64,000 nt of DNA from Bacteroidota bacterium. GTDB taxonomy: Bacteria; Bacteroidota; JABWAT01. Position 1 is the first letter of the stretch. Each line of letters starts with the position of its first letter. The position numbers were made by a program, and so were the translations under genes. Location: assembly GCA_013360915.1 (NCBI GenBank), contig JABWAT010000012.1, positions 1 to 64,000 of the forward strand, read 5' to 3'. This document shows positions 15,875 through 24,760 of this stretch, one piece after another. The notes under the pieces are model-generated. The model was given only the letters and a program-made list of their open reading frames with translations. It was not told the DNA's origin and did no database searches.

Positions 15875-18016
15875 CTAACTTTTCACACTTAACTCAAAAA
15901 ACCACTTTGTCCATTTCAGAAGTTTCTCAGGCTTATGAGCCCGTTTCCAGGCACCGGCGACATACTTGGCCGATTCGGCTTTGGTCGGGTAGGCATGAAT
16001 GGTTCCCAGAATTTGATTCAATCCGATGCCATGTTTCATGGCCAACACCCATTCGGCCAGCAATTCACCTGCCTGGTCGCCCACGATGGTCACCCCGAGA
16101 ATGGAGTCCTTTCCTGGTGGTGTTAACACCCTGATAAATCCGGCCGTTTCTCCATCAGCAATCGCCCGGTCCAGATCATCGAAATGATACGTTGTTTCCT
16201 CAACAGAAATTCCCGATTCGGCTGCTGAGGTCAGAGACAAACCAACCCGTGCCACCTGCGGATCGGTAAACGTCACCCACGGAATCACCCGGTAATCGGC
16301 TTTGAAACTCCAGAACGGAGAAAACAATCCGTTTACCGCCGCATACCACGCCTGATGGGCAGCTACATGTGTGAATTGGTACGGACCTGTTGCATCACCT
16401 GCAACATAAATGTTGGGAAAATTAGTCTGCATCAGGTCATTGGCCTCAATCGTACCGTTTTTCCGCAAAGCAATTCCCAGTTCTGCCATACCAAATCCCT
16501 GACGGGATTTTCTGCCCAGAGCCAGCATGACTGTATCGAAGGCAAGCGACTGTTCATCCGGCTCGCCTGAAGCTGCCGCATGAATCAGAACAGACTGGTC
16601 TCCTGCTGTTTTCTCAAACCTGAGGGCCTTTCGACCGGTAAGAATCTGAATGCCCTCCGATTGTAATTTATTTCGGATCAGATCGGCCACATCCCGGTCT
16701 TCCCTGCCCATGATCTGCGATGCCATTTCCACGATGGTGACCCGGGTCCCCAGCCGGTTTAATGCCTGAGACAACTCCACACCGATGGGACCGCCTCCCA
16801 GCATGACCAGATGAGCAGGCAATTCATCCAGATTCCAGAGCGTATCGGAGGTCACCCAACTGACCCGATCCAGACCGGGAAATGGAGGTACAAGCGGTTC
16901 AGCGCCGGTTGCCAGAACAATGGTCCGCGCGGTTAGTTTAGTCCCATTCACTTCCACCGTCCACGGATCGACCAATCGTGCATCACCGCGAATCACTGTG
17001 ACACCCAATCCCGTATACCGTTCAACCGAATCATGGGGTTCAATGGCTTTGATCACCCGTTTCACACGTTCGATTACTTTTGCTGTATCGACAGACACGG
17101 CGTTGCTTCCGAACTCTGATACTTTACCGGCATCATGCACCAGACGTGCCGCATGTATCAGCGCCTTCGATGGAACACACCCATAATTCAGGCAATCGCC
17201 ACCCATTTTATGCCGTTCGATGAGGGCAACTTTCGCACCGACTGTCGCGCCGATGTAAGCTGTCACCAATCCGCCGGCGCCAGCTCCGATGACAATCTGG
17301 TTATAGTCAAACTGCTTTGGTTTTTTAAACCGGTTGTACACTTTCCGTGATTGAATTCCGGTCAGAATTTTTTTGGATATCAATGGCGTAATGCCAAGAA
17401 TGGTGAATGCCACCAGCATGCCCGGTGACAAAATGCCACTCAGACTGGACAGGTGGGAAATCTGAAGTCCGGCAAAAACATAAGCCGATGTGCCCGGAAT
17501 AATTCCCAGCGCCGTCACCCAGAAAATGGTGCGCAATGGTATGGCGCTGAGTCCTGATACCAGATTCACCAGGAAAAAGGGAAAGACCGGAACCAGACGG
17601 AGGGCAAAAAGGTAAAAGGCCCCATCCTTTTTTACACCTTCATCAAAGGCTGTCAGCCTTGAACCGGCTTTCCTGATTACCCAGTCCCGCAACACTGTTC
17701 GGGCCATCCAGGCAGCGATCAGCCCCCCAACCGAGGCAGACACCACCACCAGTGGCATTCCGATCCAGAATCCAAACAAGGCGCCACTTGATATAGTGAG
17801 AATCGTCGCCACCGGCAGACTGAAGGCCACCGACACCGCGTAAATCAATCCAAATGAAATGATTGCGACAATCAGGTTTTGATCAACCCACCGGGACCAT
17901 GTTTGCAGATTTGCCTGGACACCAGCAAGCGACAATTGATTTCTCATCTCTGCAGGCAGCAGAAACCAGGCGATCAGTATCACGACAAGCAGAAGCAGTA
18001 TCAGGATTTTTTTCAT
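15875..18016 (-). CDS. TVP38/TMEM64 membrane domain fused to FAD-NAD(P) disulfide oxidoreductase
   Basis: 713 residues from the ATG at 18016 (AGGA 7 nt upstream). Residues ~1-225: DedA/TVP38-type membrane domain with several helices and the GALFGFWIGMPLVV...G segment. Residues ~240-713: class I flavin disulfide reductase of the MerA/dihydrolipoamide dehydrogenase type. It has VIGAGAGGLVTAYIGA (FAD), GDCLNYGCVPSKALI (redox CxxxxC), LGGGPIGVELSQAL (NAD(P)), VAGDATG (second FAD motif) and IHAYPTKAES (His-Glu pair). No N-terminal HMA domain and no C-terminal Cys pair of mercuric reductase, so Hg is unlikely as substrate. Similar pairs occur near arsenosugar genes, and it lies on the same strand 376 nt upstream of that operon. 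Substrate unknown. Confidence 0.88.
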   Translation of the reverse strand: MKKILILLLLVVILIAWFLLPAEMRNQLSLAGVQANLQTWSRWVDQNLIVAIISFGLIYAVSVAFSLPVATILTISSGALFGFWIGMPLVVVSASVGGLIAAWMARTVLRDWVIRKAGSRLTAFDEGVKKDGAFYLFALRLVPVFPFFLVNLVSGLSAIPLRTIFWVTALGIIPGTSAYVFAGLQISHLSSLSGILSPGMLVAFTILGITPLISKKILTGIQSRKVYNRFKKPKQFDYNQIVIGAGAGGLVTAYIGATVGAKVALIERHKMGGDCLNYGCVPSKALIHAARLVHDAGKVSEFGSNAVSVDTAKVIERVKRVIKAIEPHDSVERYTGLGVTVIRGDARLVDPWTVEVNGTKLTARTIVLATGAEPLVPPFPGLDRVSWVTSDTLWNLDELPAHLVMLGGGPIGVELSQALNRLGTRVTIVEMASQIMGREDRDVADLIRNKLQSEGIQILTGRKALRFEKTAGDQSVLIHAAASGEPDEQSLAFDTVMLALGRKSRQGFGMAELGIALRKNGTIEANDLMQTNFPNIYVAGDATGPYQFTHVAAHQAWYAAVNGLFSPFWSFKADYRVIPWVTFTDPQVARVGLSLTSAAESGISVEETTYHFDDLDRAIADGETAGFIRVLTPPGKDSILGVTIVGDQAGELLAEWVLAMKHGIGLNQILGTIHAYPTKAESAKYVAGAWKRAHKPEKLLKWTKWFFELSVKS

Positions 18017-18132
18017 CGATAGTCCTGTTTTTGGGATTGGTCGGTTGGTTTTGGAATTCCTTACAACCATGCATCGTTTTCAGGAAACCAACCTGTTTGG
18101 TCACTCACAACTCTTGGTATCCTGCTTTTCCG

Positions 18133-18140
18133 TATTTTTG
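18133..18140 (+). promoter_or_regulatory. TAnnTTTG promoter element (DUF486 gene)
   Basis: TATTTTTG at 18133-18140, with TTG at 18114-18116 sixteen nt before it, resembles the Bacteroidota -33/-7 promoter (TTG / TAnnTTTG). The ATG of the next gene is at 18160. Confidence 0.45.
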
Positions 18141-18159
18141 CAAAATAAACGGAAACCCT

Positions 18160-18510
18160 ATGAATCACGTTCTCATTTCAATATCCCTGCTCATCCTCAG
18201 CAATGTCTTTATGACATTTGCCTGGTATGCCCATCTGAAGGAACTGAATAACCGGCCCTGGATTATCGCCGCCATGGTCAGTTGGGGCATTGCCCTGTTC
18301 GAATACCTGCTTCAGGTGCCGGCCAACCGCATTGGCTACAACACCTTATCGGTCGGTCAGCTGAAAATTATTCAGGAGGTAATCACGCTATCGGTATTCG
18401 TTCCCTTTTCAGTGATGTACCTGAAGGAACCTCTGAAACTTGACTACCTGTGGGCCGGACTCTGCCTGCTGGGTGCGGTTTACTTCATGTTCCGCGATAA
18501 AATTCATTGA
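18160..18510 (+). CDS. DUF486 (DMT-family) small membrane protein
   Basis: 116 residues with four predicted helices, normal for DUF486: MNHVLISISLLILSNVFMTFAWY, the WIIAAMVSWGIALFEYLLQVPANRIGY block, LSVGQLKIIQEVITLSVF and LGAVYFMFRDK. The start was put at 18160; the frame is open further upstream but that part has no family similarity and overlaps the divergent gene's promoter. The family is related to drug/metabolite transporters; transport has not been shown. The following gene starts within 6 nt, so they are probably co-transcribed. Confidence 0.88.
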   Translation: MNHVLISISLLILSNVFMTFAWYAHLKELNNRPWIIAAMVSWGIALFEYLLQVPANRIGYNTLSVGQLKIIQEVITLSVFVPFSVMYLKEPLKLDYLWAGLCLLGAVYFMFRDKIH

Positions 18511-18515
18511 TTATC

Positions 18516-19634
18516 ATGAATCTGATTCCATCTCTTCTGCCCTTCCTTTTTATCGGTTCTGCCTGGCTTTTTCACAACGCCGATCAGACACCACCAACTT
18601 CTTCCCCTGTTCGTGCGGAAGAAATGGTTTCTGGCCTGACCAGTCCTTGGGCCATCGAATTTCTTCCCGGCGGTGATTGGCTTATCACCGATAAACCGGG
18701 AACCCTTTATCGTTCCGCTCCGGGTAAACCCCTTCAGAAAGTCACTGGTGTCCCCGAAGTCTGGCTGAATGGACAAGGGGGACTTCTCGATGTTAAAGCC
18801 CATCCTGATTTTGCCAGAAATCGTTGGATTTATCTGTCTTACTCCACCACGACCAAGGGTTCACGCGAAGGAAACACACGGCTGATGCGGGCCGAACTGA
18901 ACGGAACCACCCTGTCAGAACAAAAAATACTGCTGACAGGAACCCCTCCATCCGGCGGAAATGTCCATTTTGGTTCGAGAATTGCCTTTGATAAAGACGG
19001 ATATCTGTTTCTTTCCATTGGTGAAAGAGGCAGCAAGGAAAATGCTCAGGATCTAACCAACCACTCCGGTAAAATCCACCGTCTCCATGATGATGGCCGG
19101 ATCCCCTCCGATAATCCGTTTTTAAAAACAGCGGGGGCGATTCCAAGTATCTACAGCTATGGTCACCGGAATCCGCAAGGCATGTTGTGGGATTCAACAC
19201 GGCAAATTCTGTGGGCCCATGAACATGGACCCAAGGGCGGAGATGAAATCAATATCATCCGGAAAGGGATCAATTACGGTTGGCCGGTAATCACTTATGG
19301 CGTCAATTACAGCGGGACCAAAATTACCGACAAAACCCACCAGGAAGGGATGGAACAACCCGTGCTGGTCTGGACGCCATCCATTGCTCCCTGCGGGCTC
19401 GAACTGGTTACCTCCGATCGGTATCCCGGGTGGAAAGGCAGCCTGCTGGCAGGATCGCTCAGTTACACTCACATCCGTCGGGTGATTCTGAATGGGAATT
19501 CTGTGATTGGACAGGAGGAATTGCTTCCTGGAATCGGCCGTGTGCGAGACATTGCTCAGGGTCCGGATGGATGGATCTATTTTTCCATAGAAAACCCTGG
19601 AAAGATTTACCGTCTGATGCCAGTCGGTAAGTGA
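18516..19634 (+). CDS. PQQ-dependent aldose sugar dehydrogenase-like protein (YliI/GDH-B type)
   Basis: 372 residues from the ATG at 18516 (a TTG at 18507 is possible). Hydrophobic N-terminus LIPSLLPFLFIGSAWLF suggests export. Six-bladed propeller motifs: GLTSPWAIEFLPGGDWLITD, GQGGLLDVKAHPDFARNRW, GSRIAFDKDGYLFLSIGERG, YSYGHRNPQGMLWD, WAHEHGPKGGDEIN and GPDGWIYFS. The HRNPQG and EHGP.GGDE blocks are those that bind PQQ and Ca2+ in soluble aldose dehydrogenases. Oxidises sugars in the periplasm if PQQ is available; no PQQ synthesis genes are in the window. Confidence 0.88.
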   Translation: MNLIPSLLPFLFIGSAWLFHNADQTPPTSSPVRAEEMVSGLTSPWAIEFLPGGDWLITDKPGTLYRSAPGKPLQKVTGVPEVWLNGQGGLLDVKAHPDFARNRWIYLSYSTTTKGSREGNTRLMRAELNGTTLSEQKILLTGTPPSGGNVHFGSRIAFDKDGYLFLSIGERGSKENAQDLTNHSGKIHRLHDDGRIPSDNPFLKTAGAIPSIYSYGHRNPQGMLWDSTRQILWAHEHGPKGGDEINIIRKGINYGWPVITYGVNYSGTKITDKTHQEGMEQPVLVWTPSIAPCGLELVTSDRYPGWKGSLLAGSLSYTHIRRVILNGNSVIGQEELLPGIGRVRDIAQGPDGWIYFSIENPGKIYRLMPVGK

Positions 19635-19698
19635 GGTGCCTTCAGACTGCCCTAACCATAATATCCCCGGTTCCTTTTAATTACGCTTCACACCGGTG

Positions 19699-19706
19699 TA
19701 TTTTTA
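19699..19706 (+). promoter_or_regulatory. TATTTTTA element three nt before a start codon
   Basis: TATTTTTA (one mismatch to TAnnTTTG) at 19699-19706, only 3 nt upstream of the ATG at 19710. If used as a -7 box the transcript would be leaderless or nearly so. Confidence 0.3.
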
Positions 19707-19709
19707 ATC

Positions 19710-21194
19710 ATGGCCAAAAAGTTGTCCCTTAAAAATACTCCGATCCTCATTCAGGCTGAACAGAAATCGCTGGCTGGTTTTCTGTCACATCGGGAAACAA
19801 AGCTGCATCTGTTGGCTGGTTTGGTCATCTGGCTGGTTTGCTTTCTCCTGTTAATTGCCACTTACCCCGATCCGGTTATTACCGGCGATTCCGGAAGCTA
19901 CGTGGTTTCATCCGAATTTTTTCATTTAAACGGATTCCGTCCCATTGGCTATTCCTGGTTGCTGGGTGGAATTAATGGTCTATGGCCCTCGTTGCACTTT
20001 ACCGTTTTTGTTCACGCATTCCTTTATTTGCTGACTGGTCTGTTTTTACTGCTGACACTCCGGTATTTCTATTCCCTTCCCGGCGGCTGGATGGGTTGGT
20101 TGCCCGATGCCTTTCTCTGGCTGGCTCCTTCGGTCTGGTTCACCCATACCATGATCATGAGCGATTCCTTTTTCCTGAGCCTTACCCTTGCTTATACCGG
20201 GTTCCTGATTGTTCTGATTAACCGCTTTTCAATCCTTTCGGCGGTTGGATTCACACTCGCGTTCTTTCTGATAATCAATACTCGTTATATCGGGTTGGTG
20301 TACCTGATCCCTGCCATTATTGCACTGGTTTTCGCTCACCGATGGAAATCCATTCTGATTCTGGTGCCTTTGGTAACCGTGCTGGTTGTTTCTATACAAA
20401 TGACTGAAACCGCCATGGAAGAACGATTCCGTATCAGAACGTATTCCGAGTTTGGTAACTGGGCAAAGGCCAATAATGCGGTGTCTGTCATTCCATATAT
20501 CCGGCAGGATAGTCTTCCGGGAATTCTGCCCGCTCTCATTCCCCTTCACCAGTTTATTCTGGCAAAACCCGATTCATTCTACAACAAAACATCGGTAATG
20601 ACCACACAGTTTATCTGGAATCCAGCTCATGCGGGAAAAACAGTGATGGATTTTATTCAGAAAAACCATCCGATTAAAAATTATACCTATACCTGGCTTT
20701 TCACTGGTAAAATTCTGGGGCTCTATGCCGATTACCTCATCTGGAATCATCCGGGATTGTTTTTCAGGCACTATCTGTGGCCCAATATTCTGAATGTATT
20801 CTGGCCGGGAGTTGTTGAAGGTGGCTTCTCAAATCCATCTGCCCAGGTAAAAAAAATCCGTGAAGTTTATGGCGTTGATACCCGAACTTTTTCTGTGAAT
20901 ATGGACTGGTATGGTCAGCTCATCCGGCCGATTGTTCCTGTCGTGTCACTGATCACCTGGAGCCTGCTCATTTTTTCGCTGATTTATCTGGTGAAAATCA
21001 GATTTCAGGTTCCAGCCCATCAATTTCCCTGGCTGCTGATGCTAACCCTGGCTGGTTTCACCATCATCTATCTTGGAGGCAGTATCTGGGGTCATCCGTT
21101 TCATTACCGGTATCAGTTACCCCTCCATGCTGTTCAGCTTGCGTGGCTGGTACTGATTCTGCATGTGACTGAAATGCAGAAAAGCATCCAATGA
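19710..21194 (+). CDS. polytopic membrane glycosyltransferase-like protein (GT-C fold)
   Basis: 494 residues with a cytoplasmic N-terminus of ~35 residues and about ten membrane helices. The first lumenal loop has PDPVITGDSGSYVVSSEFFH, whose acidic motif and 'GDSGSY' fit the catalytic loop of PMT/ArnT-like GT-C enzymes using polyprenyl-phosphate sugars. No exact family is recognised. Its stop overlaps the start of a DPM1-like GT2 gene (ATGA), a common pairing in which the GT2 enzyme makes the lipid-linked sugar and the GT-C enzyme transfers it. Confidence 0.6.
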   Translation: MAKKLSLKNTPILIQAEQKSLAGFLSHRETKLHLLAGLVIWLVCFLLLIATYPDPVITGDSGSYVVSSEFFHLNGFRPIGYSWLLGGINGLWPSLHFTVFVHAFLYLLTGLFLLLTLRYFYSLPGGWMGWLPDAFLWLAPSVWFTHTMIMSDSFFLSLTLAYTGFLIVLINRFSILSAVGFTLAFFLIINTRYIGLVYLIPAIIALVFAHRWKSILILVPLVTVLVVSIQMTETAMEERFRIRTYSEFGNWAKANNAVSVIPYIRQDSLPGILPALIPLHQFILAKPDSFYNKTSVMTTQFIWNPAHAGKTVMDFIQKNHPIKNYTYTWLFTGKILGLYADYLIWNHPGLFFRHYLWPNILNVFWPGVVEGGFSNPSAQVKKIREVYGVDTRTFSVNMDWYGQLIRPIVPVVSLITWSLLIFSLIYLVKIRFQVPAHQFPWLLMLTLAGFTIIYLGGSIWGHPFHYRYQLPLHAVQLAWLVLILHVTEMQKSIQ

Positions 21195-21892
21195 CATCCA
21201 TCAGCATCATCGTACCGGTTTTCAACGAGGCCCGAACCATTCGTCAGGTTATTGAAAGAATTCGTGCAGCCGACACCTGTGGACTGGAAAAGGACATTAT
21301 TCTGGTGGATGATGCATCAACCGATGAAACGCCCGTTATTCTGGCGTCGCTGAATGATCGGTCCATCCGGATTTTCACTCATCAGAAAAACCGTGGAAAA
21401 GGGGCCGCTATCCGAACCGGAATCAGCCAGGCCACCGGTGACCTGATTCTCATTCAGGATGCCGATCTGGAATACCATCCCCGGGAATATCCTTCCCTGC
21501 TTGCACCTATTTTATCAGACGATGCCGATGTCGTGTATGGGTCAAGATTCATGGGTGGTTCAGCCCACCGGGTGCTGTATTTCTGGCATTATGTTGGAAA
21601 CCAGTTTCTGACCTTTGTTTCCAACATGTTCACCAATCTGAATCTGTCCGACATGGAAACCTGTTATAAAGTATTCCGAAGGGAGAAAATTCAATCTATC
21701 CGCCTGCGGGAAAACCGCTTTGGTTTTGAACCGGAGGTCACTGCCAAAATCAGTAAGATCCGTGGAATCCGCATTTATGAAGTGGGCATTTCCTACTTTG
21801 GCCGCAGCTATGAGGAAGGGAAAAAAATCGGATGGAAGGATGGAATCCGGGCGTTTTACTGCATCATCCGGTACAATGTTTTTCCCGGATGA
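21191..21892 (+). CDS. GT2 family glycosyltransferase, DPM1-like
   Basis: 233 residues. SISIIVPVFNEARTIRQVIERI, ILVDDASTDETP, KNRGKGAAIRTGISQATGD, LIQDADLEYHP (DxD) and VVYGSRF follow the polyprenyl-phosphate mannose/glucose synthase pattern; the later FGFEPEVTAKISK matches the catalytic E-region. No C-terminal membrane helices, so soluble or peripheral. Coupled by a 4-nt overlap to the GT-C gene. Convergent with the next gene, 18 nt between stops. Confidence 0.85.
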   Translation: MTSISIIVPVFNEARTIRQVIERIRAADTCGLEKDIILVDDASTDETPVILASLNDRSIRIFTHQKNRGKGAAIRTGISQATGDLILIQDADLEYHPREYPSLLAPILSDDADVVYGSRFMGGSAHRVLYFWHYVGNQFLTFVSNMFTNLNLSDMETCYKVFRREKIQSIRLRENRFGFEPEVTAKISKIRGIRIYEVGISYFGRSYEEGKKIGWKDGIRAFYCIIRYNVFPG

Positions 21893-21910
21893 TTGGGTTT
21901 CCGATTCGAA

Positions 21911-22561
21911 CTAAAAGGTAATTCCAAACAGATAATTCACGGCTACCGGTCCGGTTGGCATTTCTGTGGAGTTACCTGATAACTCCTGAAACGATTGCAA
22001 CAAGGTGAAACGTACACCAGCCTGAATCCCAAGCCAATCGGTAACCGGATACTGATACCCCACACCGGCAGCCAGTGCAAGTCCATACACGTCTGTTGAC
22101 CGACGGGTCCCAACCCTGACAAAAAGGGTCGGATCATAGGGTGTCCTGGAAACGTCAACAGCCATCATCCTGATTTCACCTGTCCGTTGATATTGAACTC
22201 CGGCAGAAAGCGGCAACAGAAAATGCCCAATCCCGACAGCGTGTCTGAATGTTGACTGTACATAAAGCATCAGGCCATGACCGGGATCCGATTCAGTCTG
22301 TGCAAGACCATAAATGGCAGGTATAGAGAAGGAAACCGGGCCTTCCATCACCAGTCGTTGGTATTCCAGCCCTGTCTGAACCGACCATTTTTCAGTTGTG
22401 TATAGAGGCACCAGAAAACCTGCCGACCAATTGGTGTTCCAGGTAGACTCGTTCAAACCAGACTGCTTCAAGGTCAGGTACGTGGTAAAGGATTCTGTTG
22501 TTTGCGCAGAACAAATGGTAGCCAGTGCCACCAGGATGATGGCAGAAAAAAAACGTTTCAT
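21911..22561 (-). CDS. predicted outer-membrane beta-barrel protein
   Basis: 216 residues from the ATG at 22561, preceded by GGAGGCACCC. Signal peptide MKRFFSAIILVALATICSA-QTT. The mature part alternates polar and hydrophobic residues in short strands ending YLFGITF, a C-terminal aromatic as in barrels. No named family recognised. It follows the hox operon on the same strand after a 48-nt gap but nothing suggests a hydrogenase role. Confidence 0.6.
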   Translation of the reverse strand: MKRFFSAIILVALATICSAQTTESFTTYLTLKQSGLNESTWNTNWSAGFLVPLYTTEKWSVQTGLEYQRLVMEGPVSFSIPAIYGLAQTESDPGHGLMLYVQSTFRHAVGIGHFLLPLSAGVQYQRTGEIRMMAVDVSRTPYDPTLFVRVGTRRSTDVYGLALAAGVGYQYPVTDWLGIQAGVRFTLLQSFQELSGNSTEMPTGPVAVNYLFGITF

Positions 22562-22609
22562 GGGTGCCTCCACTAAAGTCTGCATCAGGCAGTCTGCCGG
22601 GAGGTGGCC

Positions 22610-22873
22610 TCAGTCGCAGTCCACTCCGACCAGCAGGATATTATTCTCAAACGGATCGTCTTCGGTTTCGACAAACTGAAGAGACAGGCGGCAACCTTCG
22701 GCCACCGATCCGGTTGAAATCTCTCCAAAATACGTTCTGAATTTGTCAGGATCAATGAAACTGTTGGCTCCAAACCGGACGGCTATCCGTTTTACCCGTT
22801 TGGCACCTTCAACTTCTGCAACTTCTTCGATCTTATCGAGAAGATCGGTCATTGAATTAACAGGTACATGCAT
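22610..22873 (-). CDS. HypA-like protein without the zinc finger
   Basis: 87 residues. MHVPVNSMTDLLDKIEEVAEVEGAKRVKRI.V.FG followed by IDPDKF...F..IS.GSVAEGCRLSLQF aligns by eye with the nickel-binding half of HypA (MHE..., GA.RV..I...G, D.E.L.F.F......T..EGA.L). The C-terminal zinc domain with two CxxC pairs is absent; the only Cys are in GCRL and VDCD. Residue 2 is still His, the nickel ligand position, but the following Glu is Val. It overlaps hoxW by 17 nt and closes the hox operon. Possibly a reduced nickel chaperone or a non-catalytic adaptor. Confidence 0.6.
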   Translation of the reverse strand: MHVPVNSMTDLLDKIEEVAEVEGAKRVKRIAVRFGANSFIDPDKFRTYFGEISTGSVAEGCRLSLQFVETEDDPFENNILLVGVDCD

Positions 22874-23333
22874 GAGTGTTTGTCCATTCTTCAGTTTCTT
22901 CTGTTATCAGTTTCTGAATCTGACCCACCACATCTTTTAACCGTTGGGTCACTGCTTCTGAAAGTCCCTGACCCAGATTGAAATGAACCGCCCCCACCGA
23001 TACCTGCCAGAGTACCGGAGGTTGTTTGGAGTACAGACGGATCATGGCCAGAAAGTCATCCGGATTAAATTCATGTCCCATTGCTTTGTGCGAGGATGTG
23101 CCCGGTTCAAGTCGTGAAACGGACAACTCTCCTGGTGCCACAGCCACCGAGGCATCGACCAGAATAACCTGTTTAACGGTCGAAGCAAGCAACGAATGCT
23201 CAGGTAATATCTGGTGCGCCCTGATTACCGAAACATCGGACAGGTGATCCAGATGTGAGGAAACCACCCACCCCAGGGCATCATCGCCCCGGAGTGGGTT
23301 TCCGATACAGAGAATCAGAGTGGAAGCCTTCAT
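22857..23333 (-). CDS. hoxW: hydrogenase maturation protease HoxW (M52 family)
   Basis: 158 residues. ILCIGNPLRGDDALGW is the nickel-sensing GNxxxxDDxxG motif, VILVDASVAV the second Asp, and VGAVHFNLGQGLS the His region of M52 proteases. It cuts the C-terminal tail of the large subunit HoxH after nickel insertion. ATGA overlap with hoxH fits this role. The C-terminal ~15 residues (EETEEWTNTHACTC) are unusual and lie in the overlap with the HypA-like gene. Confidence 0.9.
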   Translation of the reverse strand: MKASTLILCIGNPLRGDDALGWVVSSHLDHLSDVSVIRAHQILPEHSLLASTVKQVILVDASVAVAPGELSVSRLEPGTSSHKAMGHEFNPDDFLAMIRLYSKQPPVLWQVSVGAVHFNLGQGLSEAVTQRLKDVVGQIQKLITEETEEWTNTHACTC

Positions 23334-24751
23334 CCGCGCTTCAGGGTTTTGATGATGGTTCCATCGGTTTGCTTCACATCGATCTGCATGGGCATCTGAC
23401 CAATGGCATGGGTGGAACAGCTCAGGCAGGGATCAAATGTTCTGATAACTGCTTCAACCCGGTTCAGCAAGCCCTCAGTTGGCTCCTTTCCGTCAATAAA
23501 ATGACGTGATACCTGCAGGATTCCCCGATTCATCGCCATGTTGTTGTTACCTGTGGCAATGATCAGATTGGCCCAGGTCATGAGTCCGTTCTCATTGATC
23601 CGGTAGTGATGGAAAAGCGTGCCACGTGGTGCTTCACTCACACCCACTCCTTCGAAGGAGTTCGGATTGGCAATGGCTCTGACGTGAGGAGACAGGATAT
23701 CCGGTTCACTGAGAATTTCCTTAATCCGCTCGGCACAATTCAGGATTTCGATCAGACGTGCATAGTGGTAATGGAATGAACTGGAAACCGGTCCTTTCTG
23801 CAGAGAGCGGAAGGCTTTCAGTTCCTCATCAGCCATTGGTGTTCCGGTTGAATCTGAAATATTCAGCCGGGCCAGCGGACCCACGCGGTAGATGCCACCC
23901 GGGTAACCCATGGGTTTGTAATAGGCCGATTTCAGATAACTGTAGGATTCTGATTTTTCAGCGATATAATCCATGTACCGGGCAGGATCAACCATGTCGG
24001 CCACGATATTACCCGCCGCATCCATGAACCGAAGTTTACCATCGTAATACTCCAGTTCTCCATTCTCGGTAACCAGTCCCACAAACAGGGTGGGGAAATT
24101 GGCAAAGGTTTCAATTTCTTCTCCAAACTGACCGATCATCGGACGGAACCAATCAATCGTCCGGCGGGTAATGTCAACTATTTCAGGTACCCAGGCCAGC
24201 ATGATATCGCGGTGTTCTTTGGTCAGAGGTGCATTCACCCCGCCCGGTACCACCCATGACGGGTGAATTCGTTTTCCACCCAGCAGTTCAATCATTTCCT
24301 GACCGATCTGACGAAGCCGGATCCCATCCTTGGCCAGGTCTGGCCGGTGTGCTGCCACACCGAGGATATTCCGCAATGAAGGGTCTGCATCCATTCCAAA
24401 GAGCAGGTCTGGCGATGACAGGTGGAAAAAGCTGAGTGCATGCGACTGAATAATCTGGCCCATATTCATCACACGGCGCAGCTGGTGCCCGGTTCTCGGG
24501 ACCTTCACTGCCAGCAGATTGTCACAGGCTTTTGCCGAGGCCATCAGGTGACTTACCGGGCAAATACCGCAGATACGTGCCATGAGGGATGGCATTTCGG
24601 TAAATGGACGTCCTTCTGACAGTTTTTCAAAACCTCTCAGTTGTGTCACATGAAATTGCGCATCCTTGATGTGGCCATTGTCATCAACATATAGCGAAAT
24701 CCGGGCATGGCCTTCAATCCGGGTTACGGGGTCGATACTGATCGTTTTCAT
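23330..24751 (-). CDS. hoxH: NAD-linked [NiFe] hydrogenase large subunit HoxH
   Basis: 473 residues. The four nickel ligands are present: [10 protein letters not shown] (L1) and [15 protein letters not shown] (L2). [12 protein letters not shown] opens the protein as in group 3 enzymes. About 22 residues follow the conserved His (..[16 protein letters not shown]..), the tail removed by HoxW. Forms the bidirectional hydrogenase (H2 + NAD+ to NADH + H+) with HoxY and the diaphorase HoxEFU. RBS GAGGAGACACC before the ATG. Confidence 0.96.
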   Translation of the reverse strand: MKTISIDPVTRIEGHARISLYVDDNGHIKDAQFHVTQLRGFEKLSEGRPFTEMPSLMARICGICPVSHLMASAKACDNLLAVKVPRTGHQLRRVMNMGQIIQSHALSFFHLSSPDLLFGMDADPSLRNILGVAAHRPDLAKDGIRLRQIGQEMIELLGGKRIHPSWVVPGGVNAPLTKEHRDIMLAWVPEIVDITRRTIDWFRPMIGQFGEEIETFANFPTLFVGLVTENGELEYYDGKLRFMDAAGNIVADMVDPARYMDYIAEKSESYSYLKSAYYKPMGYPGGIYRVGPLARLNISDSTGTPMADEELKAFRSLQKGPVSSSFHYHYARLIEILNCAERIKEILSEPDILSPHVRAIANPNSFEGVGVSEAPRGTLFHHYRINENGLMTWANLIIATGNNNMAMNRGILQVSRHFIDGKEPTEGLLNRVEAVIRTFDPCLSCSTHAIGQMPMQIDVKQTDGTIIKTLKRG

Positions 24752-24760
24752 GGTGTCTCC

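Noticed and set aside
15875-18016. mercuric reductase merA
   Set aside because: No HMA domain and no C-terminal Cys pair; the N-terminus is a TVP38 membrane domain.
17863-18159. N-terminal extension of the DUF486 protein
   Set aside because: The open frame upstream of 18160 overlaps the divergent gene and lacks similarity to the family, which starts with MNHV.
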